Below, piece after piece: positions 1 to 5,417 of a stretch of 5,417 nucleotides of DNA. Each line of letters begins with the position of its first letter. The first letter of the stretch is position 1. Origin of the DNA: UBA6183 sp964545895. GTDB lineage: Bacteria; Bacteroidota; Bacteroidia; UKL13-3. The DNA is taken from contig CAZJHS010000135.1 in NCBI GenBank assembly GCA_964545895.1, positions 1 to 5,417 on the forward strand. Direction: 5' to 3'. A model generated the notes under the pieces. It was not told the origin of the DNA and ran no database searches. It was given only the letters and a program-made list of their open reading frames with translations. The position numbers were made by a program, and so were the translations under genes.

Positions 1-2
1 AT

Positions 3-992
3 CTACCCAAAATTTATCTCGGTACTATCACCAATGTTTAAGCTTTGTTTCATGCCTTTTAGCAAGGCATCATTACCTATAACTGAGCGATCTAAAATCG
101 CATATTCTATTTGTGCATAAGGACCAATAATGCTATCCTTTAAAACGGCATAATTTAAAATGGCACTGTCTCCTACCGATACATTAGGACCTATAATAGA
201 ATTACTAATGTTGCAGTTTTCGCCAATAAATACAGGTGGAATAATTATGGTGTTTTCAAATTTATATTTGGTGTAATCGTAGTTTAAACGCTTTAATAAC
301 GTGGCGTTGGTATCTAACAAAATTTCTTTTTTACCACAATCAAACCAATTGTCTACATCAACAGTACGCATTACTACGCCTGTTTCTATCATGCGCATTA
401 ATGCATCGGTTAAATGAAACTCGTTTTGGCTGGTAATTTTTTGTTGCATATTATATTCAATAGCTTCAAATAATTTAGCCGATTCTTTTACTCGGTAAAT
501 ACCCACCAAAGCCAAGTTGCTTTTAGGTATTGATGGTTTTTCAATCAATCGTTTTATAGTGCCATCCGTATTCATTTCGGCTACACCAAATAAACGCGGA
601 TCATCCACTTTCTTAACACAAAGCGTAGTGTTGGGTTTAGCAATAAGTTCGGTAATGTTTACATCGGCAATGGTATCACCCAAAACAATTAAAAGCTCAT
701 CGTTTTGCAGCTGCTCTTTAGCCAACCAAATGGCATGTCCGGTGCCTTTACCTGTAGTTTGTATTACAAAATGTGCATTAATATTGGGGTATTGTGCCGA
801 AATATAGCTTTCAATTTTATCGCCCATGTAGCCAATAATAAATACATACTCGGTTATACCAGCTTGCACCAACGAATCGATGATGTGCCCGATAATAGGC
901 TTACCAGCAATGGGAATTAAAGCTTTAGGTTGGGTGTGGGTATGTGGGCGTAAACGGGTTCCGATGCCCGCAACAGGTATTACAGCTTTCAT
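3..992 (-). CDS. Sugar-phosphate nucleotidyltransferase with left-handed beta-helix tail (RmlA-long/GCD1-like)
   Basis: This 329-residue cytosolic enzyme is expected to join a sugar 1-phosphate to an NTP, giving an NDP-sugar plus pyrophosphate for cell-surface polysaccharide synthesis. The N-terminal Rossmann-like domain (about residues 1-235) shows the nucleotide-binding signature GTRLRP (11-16) followed by PKAL (22-25) and GKP (30-32). It also shows GTGHA (83-87), the metal and substrate motif LGDT (104-107), EKP (151-153), VGIY (163-166), EFHLTDAL (191-198) and WFDCG (216-220). Residues from about 250 to the end contain hexapeptide-type repeats (IGENCNI, IGPNVSV, IGPYAQI, IGNDALL), a left-handed beta-helix as in long-form thymidylyltransferases and GlmU-like proteins. 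The ORF is complete, ending in TAG at 3-5. The ATG at 990-992 is chosen because the signature begins directly after it and a promoter lies about 40 bases upstream. Substrate (dTTP/glucose 1-phosphate or another pair) cannot be fixed from sequence alone. Confidence 0.93.
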   Translation of the reverse strand: MKAVIPVAGIGTRLRPHTHTQPKALIPIAGKPIIGHIIDSLVQAGITEYVFIIGYMGDKIESYISAQYPNINAHFVIQTTGKGTGHAIWLAKEQLQNDELLIVLGDTIADVNITELIAKPNTTLCVKKVDDPRLFGVAEMNTDGTIKRLIEKPSIPKSNLALVGIYRVKESAKLFEAIEYNMQQKITSQNEFHLTDALMRMIETGVVMRTVDVDNWFDCGKKEILLDTNATLLKRLNYDYTKYKFENTIIIPPVFIGENCNISNSIIGPNVSVGDSAILNYAVLKDSIIGPYAQIEYAILDRSVIGNDALLKGMKQSLNIGDSTEINFG

Positions 993-1031
993 GTAGTACA
1001 GTATTTTATTGCTTGTTTATAAACTCCTAAT

Positions 1032-1061
1032 CAAAGTTAATGGTTTAGCTTTTGCATTCAA
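1032..1061 (-). promoter_or_regulatory. Bacteroidota-type promoter for the nucleotidyltransferase
   Basis: Read on the minus strand, this is a TTG (-33 element, 1059-1061), a 19-base spacer and TAACTTTG (1032-1039). The latter is a perfect match to the Bacteroidota -7 element TAnnTTTG. Transcription would start near 1026, giving a leader of about 30 bases before the ATG at 992. For the divergent glyA only a 5-of-6 match, TAGCTTTT at 1046-1053, is visible. It lacks a well-placed TTG, so no glyA promoter is called. Confidence 0.55.
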
Positions 1062-1097
1062 GCCAAATTATTAAATTGCGCCACAAACATACTAACA

Positions 1098-2369
1098 ATG
1101 AACCGCGATACAGTTATTTTTAATCTAATTGAACAAGAATTAAACCGTCAGGAACACGGAATTGAATTAATAGCCTCAGAAAATTTTGTAAGCAAACAAG
1201 TTATGGAAGCTATGGGCAGTGTTTTAACCAATAAATATGCCGAAGGCTTGCCAGGTAAACGCTATTATGGTGGTTGCGAAGTAGTAGATAAAGTAGAGCA
1301 ATTAGCTATTGATAGACTAAAAGAACTTTTTGGTGCTGCTTGGGCAAACGTACAACCACACAGTGGTGCGCAAGCGAATGCTGCTGTTATGTTGGGTTGC
1401 TTAAATCCAGGCGATGCAATTTTAGGTTTCGACCTTTCGCATGGCGGACATTTAACGCATGGTTCGCCTGTTAACTTTTCGGGTAAATTATATGTGCCAC
1501 ACTTTTATGGTGTTGAAAAAGAAACCGGTTTAATTGATTACGATAAAGTAGAAGCTAAAGCGCAAGAAGTAAAACCTAAAATGATGATTTGTGGCGCTTC
1601 GGCATACAGCCGCGATTGGGATTATGCACGCTTACGCAGCATTGCTGATAGCGTAGGAGCTTTGTTATTGGCCGATATTGCACATCCTGCTGGTATGATT
1701 GCTGCTGGTATTTTAAATAATCCAATTCCACATTGCCATATTGTTACATCAACTACCCATAAAACTTTACGTGGCCCACGTGGCGGTATTATTATGATGG
1801 GTAAAGATTTTGAAAATCCTTGGGGACATAAAACTCCGAAAGGCGAAGTAAAAATGATGAGCGCTATTTTAGATGCTGCAGTTTTTCCGGGTACACAAGG
1901 CGGACCACTAGAGCATGTTATTGCAGCTAAAGCTATTGCTTTTGGCGAGGCGCTTACACCTGAATACAAAACTTACATGAAACAAGTACAAGCCAATGCA
2001 CAAGCTATGGCTAAAGCTTTAGTAAGTAAAGGATACCAAATTATTAGTGGTGGAACCGATAACCATTTAATGTTAATTGATTTGCGCAATAAAAACATTA
2101 GCGGTAAGGCAGCTGAAAACGCATTGGTAAAAGCCGATATTACTTTAAACAAAAATATGGTTCCGTTTGATGATAAATCTCCATTTGTAACCAGTGGTAT
2201 ACGTATTGGTACAGCTGCCATTACTACACGTGGCTTAAAAGAACAAGATATGGCTGCTATTGTTGATTTAATTGATGAGGTTTTAATGAACCCAGAGAGC
2301 GAAGAAACACTAAGCAGTGTGCGTAACCGCGTTAATGTTATGATGAAAAACTTTCCGTTATACGCATAA
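1098..2369 (+). CDS. glyA: Serine hydroxymethyltransferase
   Basis: This PLP-dependent cytosolic enzyme interconverts serine plus tetrahydrofolate with glycine plus 5,10-methylene-tetrahydrofolate, the main entry of one-carbon units. The 423-residue protein is full length and keeps the family's landmarks. The Schiff-base lysine is K222 in the block STTHKTLRGPRGG. The pyridine-nitrogen aspartate D193 and H196 lie in DIAHPAG. The PLP-stacking histidine is H118 in the block starting SHGGHLTHG. The catalytic E49 and Y57 lie in the block starting YAEGLPGKRYYGG, and the carboxylate-binding arginine is R369 in SGIRIGT. From K222 to R369 is 147 residues against 134 between the equivalent E. coli residues (K229, R363). 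The protein therefore has about 13 extra residues, mostly around 236-252 (PWGHKTPKGE), as in Bacteroidota homologues. The ATG at 1098 precedes the usual N-terminal helix. The upstream bases are A-rich with no Shine-Dalgarno, normal for this phylum. The gene is followed by its own terminator, so it is probably monocistronic. Confidence 0.98.
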   Translation: MNRDTVIFNLIEQELNRQEHGIELIASENFVSKQVMEAMGSVLTNKYAEGLPGKRYYGGCEVVDKVEQLAIDRLKELFGAAWANVQPHSGAQANAAVMLGCLNPGDAILGFDLSHGGHLTHGSPVNFSGKLYVPHFYGVEKETGLIDYDKVEAKAQEVKPKMMICGASAYSRDWDYARLRSIADSVGALLLADIAHPAGMIAAGILNNPIPHCHIVTSTTHKTLRGPRGGIIMMGKDFENPWGHKTPKGEVKMMSAILDAAVFPGTQGGPLEHVIAAKAIAFGEALTPEYKTYMKQVQANAQAMAKALVSKGYQIISGGTDNHLMLIDLRNKNISGKAAENALVKADITLNKNMVPFDDKSPFVTSGIRIGTAAITTRGLKEQDMAAIVDLIDEVLMNPESEETLSSVRNRVNVMMKNFPLYA

Positions 2370-2394
2370 ACTAAATACGTAAAACCTTTTTTAT

Positions 2395-2436
2395 AAAAAC
2401 CATCTTCATGTTTTATGAAGGTGGTTTTTTGTTTTT
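2395..2436 (+). terminator. Rho-independent terminator of glyA
   Basis: A 15-bp stem (2395-2409 with 2415-2429, one G-T wobble) closes a 5-base loop and is followed by a T-rich run (TGTTTTT). The stem is A-rich on its left arm and T-rich on its right arm, so it could also act on transcripts coming from the right. It begins 25 bases after the glyA stop codon. Confidence 0.88.
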
Positions 2437-2611
2437 ATAGTAGTGAAGACATTTTGAATGTTGAGTGCTTAGCGATGAATGATGGTTAGAGGTAATATAA
2501 CCACAAAAAACACAGCGTTTAATACAATTAAGCATGATAACTTGTTTCAAATACCCTGTCATCTGAGTGTAGTTTAGCTTAATTTTTACACGCAATTTTT
2601 TTACATTTGAA

Positions 2612-2640
2612 TTGATTGAAATGGTAACATCCTAATTTTG
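2612..2640 (+). promoter_or_regulatory. Bacteroidota-type promoter upstream of a hairpin
   Basis: TTG at 2612-2614, an 18-base spacer and TAATTTTG at 2633-2640 make a full match to the Bacteroidota -33/-7 promoter. A start near 2647 would give a leader of about 100 bases before the membrane protein gene at 2749, or a separate short RNA. It is the best-formed plus-strand promoter in the window. Confidence 0.5.
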
Positions 2641-2645
2641 TAGAT

Positions 2646-2699
2646 TATAACTTAACGTAGCTGTATGACAAGTATAACTGAGAGTATGTTAAAGTTATA
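2646..2699 (+). other. Imperfect hairpin in the leader of the membrane protein gene
   Basis: The left arm TATAACTTAAC (2646-2656) pairs with GTTAAAGTTATA (2688-2699) over 11 bp with one bulged A at 2691 and a 31-base loop. It lies at the predicted 5' end of a transcript from the promoter at 2612-2640. It has no T-run after it, so it is not a terminator. It matches no riboswitch or ncRNA family I know, and AT-rich pairing of this length may be chance. Confidence 0.25.
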
Positions 2700-2707
2700 G
2701 GTATTCA

Positions 2708-2715
2708 TATTTTTG
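2708..2715 (+). promoter_or_regulatory. Proximal -7 element of the membrane protein gene
   Basis: TATTTTTG is a perfect TAnnTTTG and lies 33 bases before the ATG at 2749, a typical leader length. No TTG is found at the expected -33 distance (only ATGTT near 2686-2690), so this is a weaker candidate than the promoter at 2612-2640. Both may serve the gene. Confidence 0.4.
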
Positions 2716-2748
2716 CAAAGGCTTTAGCCACGTGAGTAAAACAAGGAA

Positions 2749-3246
2749 ATGTCGGAAAGAAGAAGATTAAAACGCGCAAAGCTCCGTGATGAATTACCAG
2801 CCAAAGTTGATTGGGCTGTTATGAAGAAAAACAGCTTTATAATTCTAGTTGCAAGCGCTGTGGTTTTTGCCTTTGTTTTTTTATTTAGTTTATGGGTTGT
2901 TCAATCTCATAATTCCATTCGTGAAACCATAGCCAAAAATCATACAACCACCTATGGAAAAGTTATCTCGTTATCGGGTGGTAAGGGCCCAATTATCGCA
3001 ACCTATGAGTTTAGCGTAAGCGAACACACTTATAGCGGGAAAACGTTTAACGCATATGATGGCGAAGTTGGAAACAGTATTTGTATTAAATATTCTACCG
3101 AACACCCAGAAATAAACCTTTGCTGTGAAGATGACGAAATGGAAACTATTTTTGATGACGTGTTTTTATCCTCTCTCAGCGTAGCAACCATTACACTTGT
3201 ATTATGTGTAGTGGTAATTTTTATACAACTACTTTTAAAGAAATAA
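2749..3246 (+). CDS. Small two-helix membrane protein with DUF3592-like extracytoplasmic domain
   Basis: The 165-residue protein starts with a strongly basic tail (SERRRLKRAKLR), followed by a hydrophobic helix at about 29-51. A polar domain follows (about 52-138), then a second helix at about 139-162 ending in KK. The positive-inside rule puts both ends in the cytoplasm and the middle domain in the periplasm. The middle domain reads like DUF3592. It has a strand with TYGKVISL (68-75), a Gly-rich turn (SGGKG), YEFSV and YSGKTF strands, then GNSICIKYSTEHPEIN (109-123). That last stretch matches the family's usual 'g..v.v.Y.p..P' ending. The family has no established biochemical role. ATG at 2749 is used because the basic tail precedes the first helix; AAGGA sits just before it, too close to act as a normal Shine-Dalgarno. 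Local GC (about 40%) is like glyA, so it seems native. It stands alone and faces the xth remnant tail to tail. Confidence 0.8.
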   Translation: MSERRRLKRAKLRDELPAKVDWAVMKKNSFIILVASAVVFAFVFLFSLWVVQSHNSIRETIAKNHTTTYGKVISLSGGKGPIIATYEFSVSEHTYSGKTFNAYDGEVGNSICIKYSTEHPEINLCCEDDEMETIFDDVFLSSLSVATITLVLCVVVIFIQLLLKK

Positions 3247-3256
3247 CAAATCCCCC

Positions 3257-3631
3257 CTACTTCAATTTCACCCATACAGGGCAATGGTCGGAGTGCATAA
3301 CATCGGGATGTATACCGGCATCAAGCAAGCGGTGTTCAAGTGTGGTGTGGGTCATGCAATAATCAATGCGCCAACCTTTGTTGTTTGCGCGTGCATTAGC
3401 ACGGTAAGTACACCAACTGTAATTGTGCGGTGCTTTATTAAAGTGGCGGAAACTATCAATAAAACCACTCTCTATAAATTGGCTTAACCACTCACGTTCT
3501 TCGGGTAAAAAACCACTGCTGTTTTTATTACTTACAGGATCGTGTATATCAATTGGCTGATGACAAATATTATAATCGCCACATACCACTAAATTGGGTA
3601 CTTGCTGAGCTACCTTTTTTATATGTGAAAA
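3257..3631 (-). pseudogene. xth: Exonuclease III, C-terminal remnant (N-terminal half missing)
   Basis: The readable part is the second half of an exonuclease III/AP endonuclease, a base-excision repair enzyme normally about 250-270 residues long. Counting from the GTG at 3587-3589, it keeps GDYN (4-7, E. coli D151/N153). It also keeps GFLPEEREWL (26-35), YSWCTYR (57-63), GWRIDY (72-77, D229) and SDHCPVW (100-106, the catalytic histidine), and ends properly in TAG at 3257-3259. Homology continues upstream in the same frame as FSHIKKVAQQVPNLV (to about 3631), then stops. The frame stays open only through LFILLVWG-like residues to the stop codon of the next gene at 3671-3673. The first 130-140 residues are missing, including the metal-binding N7/E34 and Y109 equivalents, and no good ATG exists. 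A product would lack half of the active site. It is probably a broken gene; a split gene or an assembly join is also possible. Confidence 0.85.
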
Positions 3632-3645
3632 TAATCCCCAAACAA

Positions 3646-3679
3646 GTAAAATAAATAAGCCTTCTGTAGTTTATTTTAC
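3646..3679. repeat. Inverted repeat at the xth/accessory junction
   Basis: GTAAAATAAA (3646-3655) and TTTATTTTAC (3670-3679) are perfect inverted copies around a 14-base spacer. The right arm covers the stop codon of the secreted-protein gene. It may be a weak terminator for that gene or a trace of the recombination that joined the two segments. Both arms are almost pure A/T, so chance is a real alternative. Confidence 0.3.
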
Positions 3680-5137
3680 AAGCATATATGCTTTAAATTT
3701 ATTATTAGATCTGTGCCAAATTATATGCTCTCCTGATTCTTTCTGCTGATAGCTACTGAGATAAGAAATATTTTGAGATTTCAAATGCTCACCTGATTCA
3801 AAATCAAAAACAACACATTTTCCTAATGTTCCATTATACTGCTCCCTGCTTAATATTATTTCATTGGTTAAAGGGAGTCCTTCGTTATACTCTTTATCAG
3901 TAGAAATTTTATAACTTGTGTAATAAAGAAATAATTTACCATTGATTGTGTAATCAATCAAAGTAGAGTTATATGAAAATCTATTTCTAACATGCTGAGT
4001 CCACATATTACTAAAATTGGCATCTTGCTTAATTATATAAATATCATTGTAGGTAGAATAAGATTGAGTATAGGAGCTAGTTACCCCACCAGAACCTCCT
4101 GATCTTACATACGAGTATGTACCAAAATTTTGAATAATAAATGTTAAGGCATCTGAAGACTCTAGAACATCAGTAATAACAAGATTTGCATACTGCGTAT
4201 TAATTCGGCTTAAATCAGAGCTAAAAATTTTAAACGTCTCACAAATTTTATTTGATAAAATTTCTCCTCCACCATTTAGTACAATCAGCCCTAATCCGCC
4301 AATATTATCTTTACTGCTTATGAATCCTATTTTCATTTCACCAATCGAGGAATTTAACACACAAAAATCACTCATAGAATTCCAATCACCTAACTTAACA
4401 ATCTGACTATTAGCATCAATTTTTCCGATATATGGATACGCATTAGTGGCCATAAGCATAGTTATGTTACCAGAACTATATACAAATGAAGTGATTTTGA
4501 GATACTCACACTTTTTATTTAAAGTAAATAAGCCCTTATGAATTAAGTTAAGTTTCAAATCAAGAACGGCAAAATTTGTTTTTCTACTTCTTTTTTTTCC
4601 GTATGTTAAATCCATCCTACCTGATTGATTAATCAATAGTAAATACTGTCCATCGGCAGAGGGTATTATTGCATTAGGTTTTAAATTTTTTAATCCAAGA
4701 TTGGCTGTAGATTTTCTACTTAATATTTCTCCACTCTCATCTAATTCAAAAAGTTCAATTTCACTTCCACTTTTTTGGATTGAAAAAAAAATTCGCCCCT
4801 TGATTACATAAGCATCAGTAATCTTATTACTTTTAAATAATTGCTTGAGATTAACAGTATTAATAATTTTATTAGACGTCTTATCAATTATATACAATTT
4901 AGGCTTTGCGGTATAAAAAAGCGTATTCTTACTCGGAGAAACATTGTTTCGACTCATGAATAGTAATTTATCATTTACTTTCCCAATAAACACCATTGAA
5001 TTTTCAAACTCTGAGACCAAGGTAGTGCCAGCGAATAAATCTTTCCCATTTAAATTGCTCTGAGCAATACTTAAATTAAATGACTGCGTTAAAAAAATTA
5101 ACAACGTAACTACGAAATTTTTATTTAAATGTTTCAT
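3671..5137 (-). CDS. Secreted protein of unknown function, probable beta-propeller
   Basis: The 488-residue protein has a type I signal peptide. K2, H3 and K6 are followed by a hydrophobic core (about 8-19) and a likely cut at SIA|QS (25/26). No lipobox cysteine and no C-terminal sorting domain is seen, so it may be periplasmic or released. About seven times it repeats a hydrophobic strand ending in a D/N-G/S turn and a second strand: around 80-95 (LYIIDKTSNKIINTV), 128-141, 189-204, 236-248, 283-296, 365-380 and 440-455. This fits a beta-propeller of six or seven blades, with no catalytic motif visible. A Gly/Ser/Tyr-rich loop (341-364) precedes DIYIIKQD. From memory this resembles loops in other uncharacterised Bacteroidota secreted proteins, but I cannot verify that. 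The start is the only ATG with the signal peptide. TACTTTCG (minus strand, 5143-5150) is a one-mismatch -7 element, too close for a normal leader. GC is near 30%, well below the left-hand genes, which suggests acquisition. Confidence 0.82.
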   Translation of the reverse strand: MKHLNKNFVVTLLIFLTQSFNLSIAQSNLNGKDLFAGTTLVSEFENSMVFIGKVNDKLLFMSRNNVSPSKNTLFYTAKPKLYIIDKTSNKIINTVNLKQLFKSNKITDAYVIKGRIFFSIQKSGSEIELFELDESGEILSRKSTANLGLKNLKPNAIIPSADGQYLLLINQSGRMDLTYGKKRSRKTNFAVLDLKLNLIHKGLFTLNKKCEYLKITSFVYSSGNITMLMATNAYPYIGKIDANSQIVKLGDWNSMSDFCVLNSSIGEMKIGFISSKDNIGGLGLIVLNGGGEILSNKICETFKIFSSDLSRINTQYANLVITDVLESSDALTFIIQNFGTYSYVRSGGSGGVTSSYTQSYSTYNDIYIIKQDANFSNMWTQHVRNRFSYNSTLIDYTINGKLFLYYTSYKISTDKEYNEGLPLTNEIILSREQYNGTLGKCVVFDFESGEHLKSQNISYLSSYQQKESGEHIIWHRSNNKFKAYMLVK

Positions 5138-5283
5138 ACAAACGAAAGTAGATAATTTTACAATTAATTCATAAAATCTCCATTCGAGGAACTCAATTCC
5201 TAAATAACTGCAGTCTGTGTATTATAATCTCAATATTGATAACCAAATTTTTAATATTATTTTACATTCGAATTTATTGATAC
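5138..5283. other. Divergent intergenic region, AT-rich
   Basis: This 146-base region separates the divergent secreted-protein and lipoprotein genes and must hold both promoters. Only one-mismatch -7 elements are seen: TACTTTCG on the minus strand at 5143-5150 and TACATTCG on the plus strand at 5263-5270. Neither has a TTG at the usual distance. The heptamer CATTCGA occurs twice, but no clear operator is visible. Confidence 0.35.
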
Positions 5284-5417
5284 ATGAAATATAATATCCA
5301 TATAACTTCAATAGTAAAACTAACTAGACATGAAAACTTAAATAGAGTTGTTGTTATTCCATTTATTTGCCTATTTGTATTCGGTTCATGCACACAAAAC
5401 CCACCAAACAAAATTGT
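5284..5417 (+). CDS. Lipoprotein, N-terminal part (cut by window edge)
   Basis: An open frame of 44 codons runs off the right edge. The ATG at 5284 is the only one available, since an in-frame TGA lies at 5278-5280. The product starts with a polar, basic stretch of about 22 residues (KLTRHENLNR), longer than usual. A hydrophobic core (VVVIPFICLFVFG) and a lipobox-like VFGSC with cysteine 36 follow, then a polar TQNPPNK stretch. This is the pattern of a type II (lipoprotein) signal peptide, and SC before a polar linker is common in Bacteroidota outer-membrane lipoproteins. What the mature protein does cannot be told from eight residues. It is divergent from the secreted protein at 3671-5137 and lies in the same low-GC block, so the two may have arrived together. 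Confidence 0.68.
   Translation, partial: MKYNIHITSIVKLTRHENLNRVVVIPFICLFVFGSCTQNPPNKI

Larger units (their letters stand above)
2437..2748. other. Gene-free region between glyA terminator and membrane protein gene
   Basis: No convincing gene is seen here. A 60-codon minus-strand frame (2413-2595) runs into the glyA terminator and has no recognisable motif. The stretch does contain two well-formed Bacteroidota -7 elements on the plus strand (2633-2640 and 2708-2715) and an imperfect hairpin (2646-2699). These are listed separately. The part from 2437 to about 2600 holds nothing I can name. Confidence 0.5.

Noticed and set aside
517..920. Two overlapping plus-strand frames of 96 and 71 residues
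   Set aside because: Both lie inside the nucleotidyltransferase gene on the opposite strand and have no family resemblance; they are shadows.
1622..2221. Two minus-strand frames of 115 and 82 residues
   Set aside because: They are antisense to conserved glyA sequence and show no independent coding signal.
2557..2570. CTGTCATCTGAGTG, reminiscent of a dispersed intergenic repeat in some Bacteroidota
   Set aside because: Only one short partial copy occurs here and it has no second arm, so it cannot be supported as a repeat from this window.
2413..2595. 60-residue minus-strand open frame
   Set aside because: It ends inside the glyA terminator, has no motif, signal peptide or typical codon pattern, and lies in what otherwise looks like noncoding sequence.
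3030..3284. 84-residue minus-strand frame
   Set aside because: It is antisense to the membrane protein gene and overlaps the end of the xth remnant; no motif is seen.
3284..3487. 67-residue plus-strand frame
   Set aside because: It is antisense to the xth remnant, whose motifs are unmistakable.
3680..3693. 14-bp perfect palindrome AAGCATATATGCTT
   Set aside because: It encodes the final residues KAYML of the secreted protein and has no run of T beside it; probably incidental in AT-rich coding sequence.
5330..5341. ATG at 5330 as a start for the right-edge gene
   Set aside because: That frame reaches a TAA after three codons. The frame starting at 5284 stays open and encodes a lipoprotein signal.

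Overview
The window looks like a chromosomal segment of a Bacteroidota bacterium, possibly of the Chitinophagales/Sphingobacteriales/Flavobacteriales type. Two lines of evidence point there. First, the serine hydroxymethyltransferase carries the extra residues after its PLP lysine that I associate with this phylum. Second, several upstream regions contain the phylum's -7 promoter element TAnnTTTG and lack Shine-Dalgarno sequences. GC is about 40% on the left and clearly lower on the right.

Left part (1-2436), ordinary core genes. A sugar-phosphate nucleotidyltransferase with a left-handed beta-helix tail (minus strand, 3-992) is divergent from glyA, serine hydroxymethyltransferase (plus strand, 1098-2369). 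They share a 105-bp intergenic region that holds a good TTG-N19-TAnnTTTG promoter for the nucleotidyltransferase. glyA ends in a strong rho-independent terminator.

Middle part (2437-3670). A gene-free stretch of about 310 bases holds two matches to the Bacteroidota -7 element. One of them sits just ahead of a long imperfect hairpin. A small two-helix membrane protein with a DUF3592-like extracytoplasmic domain follows (2749-3246). Facing it tail to tail is the C-terminal half of exonuclease III (xth/exoA), on the minus strand from 3257 to about 3631. Its N-terminal half is missing, so it is read as a pseudogene remnant.

Right part (about 3640-5417), a low-GC accessory block. It begins abruptly where the xth homology ends. 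It carries a 488-residue secreted protein (minus strand, 3671-5137) whose sequence repeats a strand-turn-strand motif about seven times, suggesting a beta-propeller. Divergent from it, a lipoprotein gene starts at 5284 and runs off the right edge.

The core genes act in nucleotide-sugar and one-carbon metabolism and do not form an obvious functional unit with the right-hand block. The most notable point is the junction: xth appears to have been cut by the arrival of, or a rearrangement bringing in, the AT-rich secreted-protein block. No transposase, integrase, CRISPR array, tRNA or rRNA was seen.
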